Assembly (NCBI GenBank): GCA_963711095.1
Contig: CAVQCX010000010.1
Location: 149,733 to 213,732 of the forward strand
Direction: 5' to 3'
From: CAVQCX01 sp963711095
GTDB taxonomy: Bacteria > Pseudomonadota > Gammaproteobacteria > Chromatiales > Chromatiaceae
DNA: 64,000 nucleotides
The stretch's first letter is position 1, and each line of letters starts with the position of its first letter. Positions 26,575-37,402 of the stretch are shown piece by piece. A program made the position numbers and the translations under genes. Under the pieces are notes generated by a model. It worked only from the letters and a program-made list of their open reading frames with translations, searched no databases and was not told the origin of the DNA.

Positions 26575-27330
26575 TCAGTGGATGTCGCGCCAGTATTCCT
26601 TCTTCAGGAGGTAGGCGATGATCGTGAAGATCAGCAGGAAGATGATCACCTTCGTGCCGAGGCTGCGGCGCTCGACCTGCACCGGCTCGCTCGTGTAGGT
26701 GAGGAAGGTCACCAGATCGCGCACGACCTGGTCGTACTGCGCACCGGAGAGCTTGCCCTTCATGCCGTCGGCAGGCGCCTCGAAGCGCTCGAACACCTTG
26801 TGGGTGTAGCCCTCCTCGTTGGTCTCTTCCTTGAACGCGGCGGTCTGGAAGCCCTGCAGGTCCCAGAGGACGTGGGGCATGCCCACGTCCGGGAACACGA
26901 GGTTGTTGACGCCCATGGGGCGCGAGGCGTCCAGGTAGAAGCTGCGCAGGTAGGTATAGAGCCAGTCGGGCCCGTTCTTGCGGTTGCGGGCGACCAGCGA
27001 CAGGTCCGGCGGGGCCTTGCCAAACCAGACCTCCTGGTCCGCCGGCCTGGCGGCCACGGTCATCCGGTCGCCGATCTTTTCGCCGGCGAACATCAGGTTG
27101 TTGCGCACCTCGGGCTCGGTGAGCCCCAGGTCTTTCATGACGCGCTCATAGCGCATGTACTGGGCAGAGTGGCAGCTCAGGCAGTAATTGACGAAGTACT
27201 TCGCACCCCGCTGCAGGGCGGCCTGATCCTTGAGGTCGATGTCGACGTGGTCAAGGGTCATGGCCCCCTCGGAGGCTATCGCCCCCAGGGGTAGCAACAA
27301 CATCAGCAGTGTCGAAATGAGCTTTTTCAT
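26575..27330 (-). CDS. petC: Cytochrome c1 of the bc1 complex
   Basis: This 251-residue subunit has a signal peptide, the haem c motif CLSCH (Cys50, Cys53, His54) and a C-terminal membrane anchor (VIIFLLIFTIIAYLLKKEYW). A methionine ligand is likely in DVGMPHVLWD. It passes electrons from the Rieske centre to soluble cytochrome c. Its start overlaps the petB stop by four bases. Confidence 0.96.
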   Translation of the reverse strand: MKKLISTLLMLLLPLGAIASEGAMTLDHVDIDLKDQAALQRGAKYFVNYCLSCHSAQYMRYERVMKDLGLTEPEVRNNLMFAGEKIGDRMTVAARPADQEVWFGKAPPDLSLVARNRKNGPDWLYTYLRSFYLDASRPMGVNNLVFPDVGMPHVLWDLQGFQTAAFKEETNEEGYTHKVFERFEAPADGMKGKLSGAQYDQVVRDLVTFLTYTSEPVQVERRSLGTKVIIFLLIFTIIAYLLKKEYWRDIH

Positions 27331-28541
27331 TTGGTCACCCTCTCCGGAACAGGCTTGGTCTTGTCCATCTTGCTGTACAGAGGCATCAGCAGAAAGAAGC
27401 CGAAGTAGAGCACCCCAAAGATCCGGGAGAACAGGGTATAGCTCGGGTTCGGCGGCTGGGTACCGAAGAAGCCGAGCATGACGAAGCTCACGACGAAGAT
27501 ACCGATGGCGATCTTGAAGATTGGCCCCTTGTAGCGGACCGATCGTACCCCGCTGCGATCCAGCCAGGGCAGCAGGAACATCACCGCGATCGCCCCGAAC
27601 ATGGCGAGGACCCCGAACAATTTGTCGGGAATCGCCCGCAGGATCGCGTAGAAGGGCGTGAAGTACCAGAGCGGCACGATGTGCGGTGGCGTCTTCAGAG
27701 GGTCGGCCGGGGAGAAGTTGTCGGGCTCCAGGAACCAGCCGCCGAGCTCGGGCATGAAGAAGATCACCAGGGCGAACAGCATCAGGAAGACGCCCACGCC
27801 GACGATATCCTTCACCGTGTAATACGGATGAAAGGGGATGCCGTCCAGGGGAATCCCGTTGGCATCCTTTTTCTTCTTGATCTCCACGCCGTCCGGGTTG
27901 TTGGAGCCGACCTTGTGAAGGGCGACGATGTGCACGAACACCAGCATCACCAGCACCAGGGGCAGGGCGATGACATGGAAGGCGAAAAACCGGTTCAGGG
28001 TCGCGTCGGAGACCACGAAGTCACCGCGGATCCATAGCGCCAGGTCGTCGCCCACCACCGGGATGGCGCTGAACAGCGAGATGATGACCTGGGCGCCCCA
28101 GTAGGACATCTGACCCCAGGGCAGCAGATAGCCCATGAAGGCCTCCGCCATCAGGGCCAGGTAGATCAGCATGCCGAAGATCCAGATCAGCTCGCGGGGC
28201 TTCTGGTGCGAGCCGTAGATCAGGCCCCTGAACATGTGCAGGTAGACGACGACGAAGAACGCCGACGCCCCGGTGGAGTGCATGTAGCGGATCAGCCAGC
28301 CCCAATTGACGTCCCGCATGATGTACTCGACGGAGCCGAAGGCGAGGTCCGCGTCGGGCTTGTAGTTCATCGTCAGCCAGATGCCTGTGACGATCTGGTT
28401 GACCAGCACCAGCAGCGCGAGTGAGCCGAAGAAGTACCAGAAATTGAAGTTCTTCGGCGCGTAGTACTGCGCCAGGTGCTCGTTCCACACCTTGGTGAGC
28501 GGGAATCGCTCATCGATCCAGTTCAGCAGACTAGTCATCAC
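27327..28541 (-). CDS. petB: Cytochrome b of the bc1 complex
   Basis: This 404-residue integral membrane subunit carries both b haems and the quinol sites. It shows GYLLPWGQMSYWGAQV near 131 (Qo region), FFAFHVIALPLVLVMLVFVH (haem histidines) and PEL near 263 in the ef loop. Length is usual for the proteobacterial single-chain type. It is translationally coupled to both neighbours by four-base overlaps. Confidence 0.97.
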   Translation of the reverse strand: MMTSLLNWIDERFPLTKVWNEHLAQYYAPKNFNFWYFFGSLALLVLVNQIVTGIWLTMNYKPDADLAFGSVEYIMRDVNWGWLIRYMHSTGASAFFVVVYLHMFRGLIYGSHQKPRELIWIFGMLIYLALMAEAFMGYLLPWGQMSYWGAQVIISLFSAIPVVGDDLALWIRGDFVVSDATLNRFFAFHVIALPLVLVMLVFVHIVALHKVGSNNPDGVEIKKKKDANGIPLDGIPFHPYYTVKDIVGVGVFLMLFALVIFFMPELGGWFLEPDNFSPADPLKTPPHIVPLWYFTPFYAILRAIPDKLFGVLAMFGAIAVMFLLPWLDRSGVRSVRYKGPIFKIAIGIFVVSFVMLGFFGTQPPNPSYTLFSRIFGVLYFGFFLLMPLYSKMDKTKPVPERVTK

Positions 28542-29131
28542 GCGGCTCCTCCGTCTTCGCCGACCAGCAGCTTGGTCTCGGACAGATACTGGTGCTTGGG
28601 AATCACAAGGTTCAGCGGGGCGGGGACGCTCTTGAACACCCGGGCGGCCAGGTCGAACCGCGAGCCGTGGCAGGGACAGAAGAATCCCCCCTTCCAGTCC
28701 GAGCCCAGGTCCGCCGGTGCCACATCGGGCCGGTAGGTCGGCGAGCAGCCCAGGTGGGTGCAGATGCCCACGGCCACCAGGTACTTGGGCTTGATCGAGC
28801 GGAGCTCGTTCTTGCAGTAGGAAGGCTGCTCGGATTCCTCCGATTTCGGGTCGCGCAGCTGGTCGTCAAGGGCGGGCAGGTCCTTGAGGTTCTGCTCGGT
28901 CCTGTACACCACCCAGACCGGCTTGCCGCGCCACTTGATGCGCATCAGTTGCCCGGGCTCCAACTTGCCGATATCCGCCTCCACCGGTGCGCCCGCGGCC
29001 TTGGCCTTGGCGCTGGGCTCCATGGAAGAGATGAAGGGAACGGCGAGATAGGCGACGCCGACGGCACCGACTACGGTTGTTGCGGCGGTCAGGACCCGCC
29101 GCCTTTTCAGATCCACGCCTTCTGCACTCAT
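28538..29131 (-). CDS. petA: Rieske iron-sulfur subunit of the bc1 complex
   Basis: This 197-residue subunit has an N-terminal Tat-like, uncleaved membrane anchor (LKRRRVLTAATTVVGAVGVA). The two cluster-binding loops are CTHLGC (Cys124, His126, Cys129) and CPCHGS (Cys152, Cys154, His155). It is the first gene of petABC and takes electrons from quinol at the Qo site. A candidate promoter lies at 29262-29290. Confidence 0.97.
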   Translation of the reverse strand: MSAEGVDLKRRRVLTAATTVVGAVGVAYLAVPFISSMEPSAKAKAAGAPVEADIGKLEPGQLMRIKWRGKPVWVVYRTEQNLKDLPALDDQLRDPKSEESEQPSYCKNELRSIKPKYLVAVGICTHLGCSPTYRPDVAPADLGSDWKGGFFCPCHGSRFDLAARVFKSVPAPLNLVIPKHQYLSETKLLVGEDGGAA

Positions 29132-29261
29132 GCGTTGACTCCCCGATCAGGCCGGAAGGTTTCTCGGAATCCCGGTGCCGCGCAACCCGGCGCGCCCCGC
29201 AGGGCGCCGGTCGATGCGCCAGGTATATGAGAATATGTTGATTTCCCTGCGGTAGCCGGGT

Positions 29262-29290
29262 ATTTTCCAATAAGCGCGTATTTGGGTCAA
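29262..29290 (-). promoter_or_regulatory. Candidate promoter of petABC
   Basis: On the minus strand TTGACC (29285-29290) and GAAAAT (29262-29267) are spaced by 17 bases, about 130 bp upstream of petA. The -10 agrees at four of six positions. The rest of 29132-29460 holds no gene that I can support. Confidence 0.35.
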
Positions 29291-29460
29291 GGGAAATGCG
29301 GATGTGCCGGGGAAAAAGGCGATCCGCAGGGCCGCGCCCGTATTTCTTGCGGCTAGCGCGAGCGGAAACCCGGGAGGTGTCCGGACATCGCGCACTCGGG
29401 CCTGCAGCCGGGGCCAGGCCGGTGCGCGATGAGTGCCGGGTCAGTCGTCCCGGGTGTGGC

Positions 29461-30231
29461 TCAGACCGGGTTGGGCACGTCGATGAATCGGTGCTCCAGG
29501 CCGAAGCGCTCCGCCAGGTGCCGGCCCAAAGCCTGTACCCCATAGCGCTCGGTGGCATGATGTCCGGCGCCGAAGAAATGCAGGCCATACTCGCGCGCCA
29601 GGTGCACCGTCGGCTCGGATACCTCACCGGTGAGGTAGGCGTCGAAGCCCAGGGCGGCGGCCCGCTCGATCATGGCCTGGGCCGCCCCGGTGCACCAGGC
29701 CAGTCGGCGGATCGCCCGGGGGCCCGCATCGATGTGCAGGGGCTCTCTCTCCAGCGCCTGGGCGATCTGCCGACGCAGCGCCTGGGGGTCCAGGGGCCGC
29801 TCGATGTCGGCCCCCCAGAGCAGACCGTCCGCTTCCAGGGGCGCGGCACCACCCAGACCGAGCCGCAGCGCCAGCTGGGCATTGTTGCCGAGCTCGCGGT
29901 GGGCGTCGAGGGGCAGATGGTAGGCCAGCAGGCTCAGGCCGTGCTCGAACAGCAGGCGGATCCGGGCCGCCTTGATGCCGCGCAGGGCGGCTGGCTCGCC
30001 TTTCCAGAAATAGCCGTGATGCACCAGCAGGGCGTCGGCACCCGCCTGGGCCGCGGCCTGCACCAGGGCGAGGCTCGCACTGACGCCGGTGACGAGCAGG
30101 CGCACCCGGTCCGCCGCCTCGACCTGGATGCCGTTCGGGCAATAGTCCGCGAAGGCCTCGGCGTCGAGCAGGCTGTTGCAGTAGGTCTCCAGCTCACGCA
30201 GCTCAACCATGGATGCTTCGCTGACAGCCAT
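29461..30231 (-). CDS. Nif3/YbgI-family metal-binding protein
   Basis: A protein of about 256 residues of the Nif3-like (YbgI, also called GTP cyclohydrolase I type 2) family. PNGIQVEA, LLVHHGYFW (metal histidines) and FGAGHHATERYGVQAL (second metal site) are present. The biochemical role is not settled. The start is uncertain: ATGs at 30261, 30231 and 30210 are in frame. 30231 is chosen as a compromise that leaves room for the divergent protease gene's start at 30260. Confidence 0.85.
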   Translation of the reverse strand: MAVSEASMVELRELETYCNSLLDAEAFADYCPNGIQVEAADRVRLLVTGVSASLALVQAAAQAGADALLVHHGYFWKGEPAALRGIKAARIRLLFEHGLSLLAYHLPLDAHRELGNNAQLALRLGLGGAAPLEADGLLWGADIERPLDPQALRRQIAQALEREPLHIDAGPRAIRRLAWCTGAAQAMIERAAALGFDAYLTGEVSEPTVHLAREYGLHFFGAGHHATERYGVQALGRHLAERFGLEHRFIDVPNPV

Positions 30232-30259
30232 CGAAGCCCCATGGTAGGTTATTGACCCC

Positions 30260-31423
30260 ATGAAGCTCCAGCGCCTGGCGTCTCTTCTTCTGACCTCGGT
30301 GACCGCCGGGCTCGCGGCGGCCGTGGTGCTGCTCGTGATGCGCCCGGAGATGCAGCGCGAGCGGCTGCCGGCGCCTGCTCTCCGCGCGACACAGACGGCC
30401 AGCGCGCCGGGCGTCGCCCGGGCCGAAGGCCCCGCCTCCTACGCGGGCGCCGTCAAGCAGGCCGCACCCTCGGTCGTCAACATCTATACGGCCAAGATCC
30501 GCACCGAGTCCAGCTCCACCCTGCTCGACGACCCGGTGCTGCGCCGCTTCTTCGGCAACCAGCTGTCTGCGCATCCGAGGCGGCGTCTGGAGACCAGTCT
30601 GGGCTCGGGTGTGATCGTCAGCCATGATGGCTACATCCTCACCAACAACCACCTGATCGCGGAGGCTGACGAGATCCAGGTCCAGCTCCCGAGCGGCAGG
30701 GATCTGGTTGCCAAGCTGGTAGGGACCGATCCGGACACGGATCTCGCCGTGCTGCGCACCGAGGACGGGCATCTGCCGGTGGCGCTGCTGGGCCGCTCCC
30801 AGGGGCTGGAAGTGGGCGACGTGGTGCTCGCCATCGGCAATCCGTTCGGGGTCGGTCAGACCGTGACCATGGGTATAGTCAGCGCCACCGGGCGTACCCA
30901 GCTGGGCATCAATGCGTTCGAGAACTTCATCCAGACCGACGCGGCGATCAATCCCGGCAACTCCGGCGGGGCCCTGGTGAACTCGCGGGGCGAGGTGGTG
31001 GGAGTCAACACCGCGATCTTCTCGCGCACCGGCGGCTCTCAGGGCATCGGCTTCGCCATTCCCATAGAGCTGGCCGATGGGGTCATGGAGCAGATCATCG
31101 CCAAGGGCCGGGTGGTGCGGGGCTGGCTGGGCGTGACCGCCCAGGACGTCACGCCCGATCTGGCCGAGTCCTTCGGCCTGCACGGCAGCCAGGGCGTGCT
31201 GGTCTCGGGGGTGTTGAGCAACGGTCCGGCGGATCGCGCCGGACTGCGCCCGGGGGACGTGATCACCCGGGTCAACGACGTCCCGACCAACAGTGCTTAT
31301 GACATCCTCAATGCGATCGCCATCCAGCCCCCGGGTGTGCGCGTCACAGTCTACGGATGGCGCGGCAATGACGAGCTGAAGCTGGATGCGGTGGTGGAGG
31401 AGCGGCCGGCCAAGGTGCGCTGA
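30260..31423 (+). CDS. Trypsin-like periplasmic serine protease with one PDZ domain (DegS-like)
   Basis: This 387-residue protein has one N-terminal membrane anchor (LLLTSVTAGLAAAVVLLVM), a trypsin-like domain with His131 (TNNHLIAE), Asp161 (DTDLAVLR) and Ser235 (NPGNSGGAL), and a single PDZ domain from about 285. One PDZ and an uncleaved anchor fit DegS, the protease that starts RseA cleavage in the sigma-E envelope stress response. DegQ-type proteases have two PDZ domains. Its ATG lies inside the alternative upstream start of the divergent nif3 gene. Confidence 0.9.
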   Translation: MKLQRLASLLLTSVTAGLAAAVVLLVMRPEMQRERLPAPALRATQTASAPGVARAEGPASYAGAVKQAAPSVVNIYTAKIRTESSSTLLDDPVLRRFFGNQLSAHPRRRLETSLGSGVIVSHDGYILTNNHLIAEADEIQVQLPSGRDLVAKLVGTDPDTDLAVLRTEDGHLPVALLGRSQGLEVGDVVLAIGNPFGVGQTVTMGIVSATGRTQLGINAFENFIQTDAAINPGNSGGALVNSRGEVVGVNTAIFSRTGGSQGIGFAIPIELADGVMEQIIAKGRVVRGWLGVTAQDVTPDLAESFGLHGSQGVLVSGVLSNGPADRAGLRPGDVITRVNDVPTNSAYDILNAIAIQPPGVRVTVYGWRGNDELKLDAVVEERPAKVR

Positions 31424-31446
31424 GCCCGGCGCGCGAAACGGATAAT

Positions 31447-31683
31447 CCTAGAAGCGGCAGTTGAACGGCCGCCAGGGTGCGTGCCGCGTGGTGTCTGGCA
31501 AGGCATAACGAGGCGGAATAGTAGATCTATGCCAACGAGTTATAACGCAGCCAGGCGCCGCGCGGTGCGTGCCCTGGTGGTCGTAGCGGCCATCGCCAAA
31601 CCGGTGAGCATCAGATTTGTCCTGATCCATGGTCCAATCAATCACTTGGACGCTACTCGAAGCGGTCAACTGCCGTTTCTAGG
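31447..31683. mobile_element. MITE, copy A (237 bp, non-autonomous)
   Basis: Terminal inverted repeats CCTAGAAGCGGCAGTTGA (31447-31464) and TCAACTGCCGTTTCTAGG (31666-31683) differ at one base. Flanks ATAAT and ATAGT form a near-perfect 5-bp target duplication. A second copy in opposite orientation is at 60604-60838. The first 142 bp are nearly identical between copies and the last 95 bp have diverged. No transposase is encoded. It sits between the protease gene and the DUF465 gene, disrupting neither. Confidence 0.9.
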
Positions 31684-31718
31684 ATAGTGCCCGATGGTCC
31701 GATCTTGAAGCCACCACT

Positions 31719-31931
31719 ATGTACCTGGGAGACGATCAGCACCTCAACACCCGCGAGCGCCTGGCGCAGCTGCGCCAGGAGCACCGGGATCTGGACGCGG
31801 TCATCGAGCGGCTCGAAGAGGGCCCCTACATCGACCAGCTGCAGGTGCGCCGCCTGAAGAAGCGCAAGCTCTATCTCCGGGACGCGATCAAGCGTCTGGA
31901 GAGCGGCCTGATCCCGGACCTGGATGCGTGA
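31719..31931 (+). CDS. YdcH-like DUF465 small protein
   Basis: A 70-residue, highly charged, almost fully helical protein with LAQLRQEHRDLDAVIERLEE and VRRLKKRKLYLRDAIKRLE, the two-helix pattern of the DUF465/YdcH family. The function is unknown. The ATG follows the MITE by 36 bp, so its promoter may lie in or beyond the element. Confidence 0.82.
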   Translation: MYLGDDQHLNTRERLAQLRQEHRDLDAVIERLEEGPYIDQLQVRRLKKRKLYLRDAIKRLESGLIPDLDA

Positions 31932-31966
31932 GAGTCTGAGCTATCAGCTGAGGCCTTGGCGCCCCG

Positions 31967-33058
31967 TCAAAGCGCGGCCCGCAGCGCCTCGACGAACGCC
32001 CTGTTTTCCTCGGGCTTGCCCACGGTGACCCGCAGGCAGTCGTGCAGCAGCGGGTGAGAGCCGTCCAGCGTCTTGACCAGGACCCGGCGGCGCCGGAGGC
32101 CCTCGAAGATCTCGCGGGCGCGTCCTTCGGGCACCCGGAGCAGGAGGAAGTTGGCCGCGCTCGGGTAGGCCCTGATGCCGGCGGTGGCCTGCAGGGCGGA
32201 GAGCAGGCTGGCGCGCTCCTCCCGGATCGACCTGGCCTGGGCGTCGAGCACGTCCAGGCGGGCCAGGGCGTGCTCGCCAGCGGCCTGGGTCAGCACATTG
32301 ACGTTGTAGGGCAGGCGGGTCTTGTCGATCTGCTCGATCCAGCGCGGCGCACCGACCAGCATCCCCAGGCGCAGGCCCGCCAGCCCCATCTTGGAGACTG
32401 TGCGCATCACCAGCAGGTTGTCGAGCTTGCCCAGGCGGGGCATGAAGCTACGGTCGGCGAACGGGGCATAGGCCTCATCCACGACCACCAACCCCGGTGC
32501 CTGGTCGATGACCCGCAGCATCTCCGCCTCGTCGAACAGGTTGCCGGTGGGGTTGTTGGGGTGGGCCAGAAACACCACCGCCGGCTGATGCTCCTCGATC
32601 GCCTGCACCAGGGCCGGCATGTCGAGGCCGAAGTCCTCGTCGCGCAGCGGCACCCCCAGGTACTTCATCCCACACAAAGTCGCAATCATCCGGTACATCA
32701 CGAAGCCCGGCTCCACCGAAAGCAGGGCGCGCCCCGGCCCGGCGAGCGTCAGCGCGATCATCTGGATGATCTCGTCCGAGCCGTTGCCGAGCAGCAGTCC
32801 CATCTCCCCGGGGATCCCCATGGCCTCACGCAGGCGCGCCTTGAGCCGGCTCGCCTGGGGATCGGGGTAGCGGTTCACGGCCACGGAGCCGAGCGCGGCG
32901 GCCCATGCCCCCCGAAGCTCCCCCGGCCAGTCATAGGGGTTCTCCATGGCATCCAGCTTGATCATCCCGGAGGCGTCCGGGACCGGGTAGGCGCACAGCG
33001 CCTGGATCTCGGGGCGTACCCAGTGTTTGATCAGATCATCCAGCGGCAGCTCGGACAT
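31967..33058 (-). CDS. hisC: Histidinol-phosphate aminotransferase
   Basis: This 363-residue fold-type I PLP enzyme converts imidazole-acetol phosphate and glutamate to histidinol phosphate. MENPYDWPGEL, GNGSDEIIQMI, HPNNPTGN, VVDEAYAPF and the PLP-lysine segment TVSKMGLAGLRLG all match HisC. The ATG at 33058 (MSELPLDDLIKHWVRPEI) is preferred to a GTG seven codons upstream. It is the last gene of a his run behind hisG and hisD. Confidence 0.94.
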   Translation of the reverse strand: MSELPLDDLIKHWVRPEIQALCAYPVPDASGMIKLDAMENPYDWPGELRGAWAAALGSVAVNRYPDPQASRLKARLREAMGIPGEMGLLLGNGSDEIIQMIALTLAGPGRALLSVEPGFVMYRMIATLCGMKYLGVPLRDEDFGLDMPALVQAIEEHQPAVVFLAHPNNPTGNLFDEAEMLRVIDQAPGLVVVDEAYAPFADRSFMPRLGKLDNLLVMRTVSKMGLAGLRLGMLVGAPRWIEQIDKTRLPYNVNVLTQAAGEHALARLDVLDAQARSIREERASLLSALQATAGIRAYPSAANFLLLRVPEGRAREIFEGLRRRRVLVKTLDGSHPLLHDCLRVTVGKPEENRAFVEALRAAL

Positions 33059-33125
33059 ACGGGCGGCTCTCTCAGTCACAGGGGGGTGCTCGCCCTGGCG
33101 CGTCGGCCTGGGCGATGCCCGCCGC

Positions 33126-34431
33126 TCAGCCCTTCTTCATGCGGTACTCGGCGGAGCGCGCGTGCGCGGTCAGTCCTTCGCCCCGGGCCAGGACCGAGGC
33201 GGTATGGCCGAGGATGCACGAGCCTTGCGGGGTGACCATGATCAGGCTCGAGCGTTTCTGGAAATCGTAGACGCCCAGCGGCGAGGAGAAGCGCGCTGTG
33301 CGCGACGTGGGCAGCACGTGGTTGGGTCCGGCGCAGTAGTCACCCAGGGGCTCGGAGGTGTAGCGGCCCATGAAGATGGCGCCGGCGTGGCGGATCTTCG
33401 CCGCCAGCGCCTGGGGCTCCGCCACGGAGAAGCTCCAGGTGCTCAGGCGCGATCAGATTGGCCACCTCGGCCGCCTCGTCGAGGTCGCGGCAGGCGATGA
33501 GCGCGCCCCGGGTGCGCAATGCCTTGCCGGCGATCTCGCGACGCTCCAGCTGGGGCAGCAGCCGGCGGATGCTCTCGCGCACCCGCGCGATGAAGGCCCG
33601 GTCCGGCGCCAGCAGGATCGCCTGGGCGTCCTCGTCGTGCTCGGCCTGGGAGAACAGGTCCATGGCCACCCAGTCCGGGTCGGTGCCGCCGTCGCAGATC
33701 ACCAGGATCTCGGAGGGCCCGGCGACCATGTCGATGCCGACCTGCCCGAACACCGCGCGCTTGGCGGTCGCCACGTAGATGTTGCCGGGGCCGACGATCT
33801 TGTCCACCGCCGGCACCGAGTCGGTGCCGTAGGCGAGCGCCGCCACCGCCTGGGCGCCGCCCACCGCGAGCACCCGGTCGACCCCGGCGCAATGGGCCGC
33901 CGCGAGCACCAGCTCGTTGAGCTCGCCGCCCGGGGTGGGTACCACCATGATCAGGTCGGGCACGCCTGCCACCTTGGCGGGGACGGCGTTCATGAGCACC
34001 GAGGACGGATAGGCCGCCTTGCCGCCGGGGACATACAGACCCACCCGGTCGAGTGCGGTGACCTGCTGGCCGAGCAGGGTGCCGTCCGCGTCGGTGTAGC
34101 TCCAGCCTTCGAGCTTCTGACGCTGGGCGTAGGCGCGGATGCGCTCGGCGGCGTGCTCCAGGGCCTCGCGCTGCGGGGGCGGGATGCTCCGCCAGGCCTG
34201 GTCCAAGCGCTGCGGGGGAATCACCAGGTCTGCTGCGTCGGCGGGCTCCCAGCGGTCGAAGCGCCGGGTGTGCTCCAGCAGGGCGGCGTCTCCGCGCGCG
34301 CGGATGTCGGCGATGATGCGCTCCACGGTGGCATTGACGGCCGCGTCCGAGACCGCCTCCCAAGCCAGCAGCTCGCCGAGCCGGGCACGAAAATCTCCAT
34401 CCCGGGTGTCGAGCGTGCGAATCTCGGTCAT
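33126..34431 (-). CDS. hisD: Histidinol dehydrogenase (frameshifted in this sequence)
   Basis: HisD oxidises histidinol to histidine in two NAD-dependent steps with a zinc ion. From the ATG at 34431 the frame runs through VGLYVPGGKAAYPSSVLMN, KIVGPGNIYVATAKR and GPSEILVICDG to APEHLEL. A surplus base near 33430 (GAGCTTCTCCGTGG on the sense strand) then moves the C-terminus (AEPQALAAKIRHAG, NHVLPTSRTARF) to another frame. Repaired length is about 434 residues, as expected. The start overlaps the hisG stop by four bases. Confidence 0.92.
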
Positions 34432-35106
34432 GGTTGGCGTTCCCCGGGCGCTGTCCGCTGCGCGGCGCTGTCCACCGCGTTGCGCAGGGCCTCGAGCAGC
34501 CCGGCCAGGGTGCGGTGCTTCATCTTCCAGGCGGCCTTGTTCAGCACCAGCCGCGAGCTGATATCCGCCATGTGCTCCAGAGGCACCAGCCCGTTGGCCT
34601 TGAGCGTGTTGCCGCTCTCCACCAGATCGACGATCAGATCGGAAAGCCCGACCAGGGGAGCGAGCTCCATGGAGCCGTAGAGCTTGATCACCTCCACCTG
34701 CTTGCCCTGGGCCGCGAAGTGTCGGCGCGCGCTGTTGGCGTACTTGGTCGCGACGCGCAGGCGTCCGCCTCCCGAGGTCCGCCCCGGGCAGCCCTGCGAC
34801 CATCATCCGGCAGCGGGCGATGCGCAGGTCGAGCGGCTCGTAGAGACCCTCGCCGCCGTGCTCCATGAGCACATCCTTGCCCGCCACGCCGGCGTCTGCG
34901 GCCCCGTACTGGACGTAGGTGGGCACGTCCGCAGCCCGGATCAGCACCAGCTTCACTTGGGGGTGGTTGGTGCCGAGGATCAGCTTGCGGCTGGTCTCCG
35001 GGTCCTCGGTCGGCTCGATGCCGGCGTGGGCGAGCAGCGGCAGGCTGTGCTCGAAGATCCGGCCCTTCGACAGGGCGATGGTGATCGGGGCGTCGAAGCG
35101 CATCAT
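34428..35106 (-). CDS. hisG: ATP phosphoribosyltransferase, short form (frameshifted in this sequence)
   Basis: HisG catalyses the first step of histidine synthesis. The N-terminal half (ITIALSKGRIFEHSLPLL, DVPTYVQYGAADAGVAGKDV) is read from 35106 and breaks near 34780 inside a G/C run. The C-terminal half (RLRVATKYANSARRHF, VEVIKLYGSMELAPLVGL, IVDLVESGNTLKANGL) continues in the next frame after one surplus base. Repaired length is about 226 residues, the short HisG form. Short-form HisG normally needs HisZ, which is not in the window. Confidence 0.92.
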
Positions 35107-35134
35107 CCTGGGATCATGGTCATGGGGAGGACGG

Positions 35135-36404
<1,270 letters not shown>

Positions 36405-36509
36405 GCGCGGGTGGCCGGTTCTGTGGTGGCTGATGCGCCGGCGGGGGCCCCGCCTGTCGCCGGAGAACCGCTTATGCTACCGAAACTTCTCCAGCGAGGG
36501 GAGTGCGAT

Positions 36510-36875
36510 TCAGGGATCGAGGGGCAGCAGGTCGAGGCAATTGCTGAAGCGGGCGATGTTGATCAGGGACTCGGGCACGTGGCGGTAGCGCAGGTCGATG
36601 CCGCGCCGCCTGCAGTCTTCGATCCATTGCAGCAGCAGCGCTAGTCCAGCGCTGTCGGTGCGGGTCACGCCCTGCAGGTCGAGCACCAGCGCGTCGCCCG
36701 GAGTTACCAGAGGCGACATGTCACGCAGCAGCCCGGCAGCGGTGGCAAACCCCAGCTCACCGCTCAGGTACAGGTTGGAGCCCCGCCGGACCAGGCTGGA
36801 GCGACCCGCCGGTGCGGCGTTGCTGGGGGCTGGCGCCGGCCTGGGGCGCCGTTTGGGGGCGCGGCGGCGTCCCAT
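36510..36875 (-). CDS. mlaB: STAS-domain protein MlaB
   Basis: This 121-residue cytoplasmic protein binds the MlaF ATPase in the phospholipid-transport complex. The STAS signature is VTRTDSAGLALLLQWIEDC near 80, with the conserved Asp-Ser pair. About 30 basic and proline-rich N-terminal residues are unusual. The gene lies directly after mlaD; mlaC, which usually stands between them, is absent. Confidence 0.85.
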   Translation of the reverse strand: MGRRRAPKRRPRPAPAPSNAAPAGRSSLVRRGSNLYLSGELGFATAAGLLRDMSPLVTPGDALVLDLQGVTRTDSAGLALLLQWIEDCRRRGIDLRYRHVPESLINIARFSNCLDLLPLDP

Positions 36876-36880
36876 GGCAG

Positions 36881-37399
36881 TCAGAGCCCTGGCCCGCCGG
36901 CGCCGGACCCGGCTCCGGCCGGGGAGGCCGCGCCCGTGGCGCCCTGCGCCTTGCTGAAAAGGAACTGGCCGATGATATCTTCCAACACCAGCGCCGATTG
37001 GGTCAGGGCGATCCGGTCGCCCTCCTTGAGGTAGGTCTGGCTGCCGCCCGGGTCGAGGCCCACATACTGCTCTCCGAGCAGTCCGGCCGTGAAGATCTTG
37101 GCGAAGGTGTCGCTCGGGATCTTATCGTAGGCGCGTTGGATGGTGAGCGTCACCACGGCCTCATAGCTCTGGTTGTCGAAGCCGATGTCGGTCACCCGCC
37201 CGATGCGCACCCCCGCCATGGTTACCGGTGCCTTAACCTTGAGCCCGCCGATGTTGTCGAAGCGGGCGGTGATGTGATACCCGTCGGCGTTGGACAGCAC
37301 GCTCAGGTTGCTCACCTTCATGGCGAGGAAGAACAGAGCGACCAGTCCGGCGGCCATGAAGGCACCGACGGTCAGCTCGACGGTTCGCATTCGCAGCAT
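36881..37399 (-). CDS. mlaD: Outer-membrane lipid asymmetry substrate-binding protein MlaD
   Basis: This 172-residue MCE-domain protein has one N-terminal membrane helix (VGAFMAAGLVALFFLAMKV) and the MCE core (FDNIGGLKVKAPVTMAGVRIG, FTAGLLGEQYVGLDPGG). It forms the periplasmic hexameric ring of the Mla importer. The C-terminal Gly/Ala/Ser-rich tail is disordered. It sits three bases from mlaE. Confidence 0.94.
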   Translation of the reverse strand: MLRMRTVELTVGAFMAAGLVALFFLAMKVSNLSVLSNADGYHITARFDNIGGLKVKAPVTMAGVRIGRVTDIGFDNQSYEAVVTLTIQRAYDKIPSDTFAKIFTAGLLGEQYVGLDPGGSQTYLKEGDRIALTQSALVLEDIIGQFLFSKAQGATGAASPAGAGSGAGGPGL

Positions 37400-37402
37400 C
37401 TC

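Noticed and set aside
31481..31687. A 68-codon frame inside the MITE, with a similar frame in the other copy
   Set aside because: The similarity follows from DNA identity. It has no ribosome binding site, and both frames end in flanking DNA rather than in the element.
33340..35106. An apparent HisG-HisD fusion protein of 588 residues
   Set aside because: The middle section is nonsense translation. The true HisG C-terminus and hisD start are both present, and the fusion arises from the hisG frameshift.
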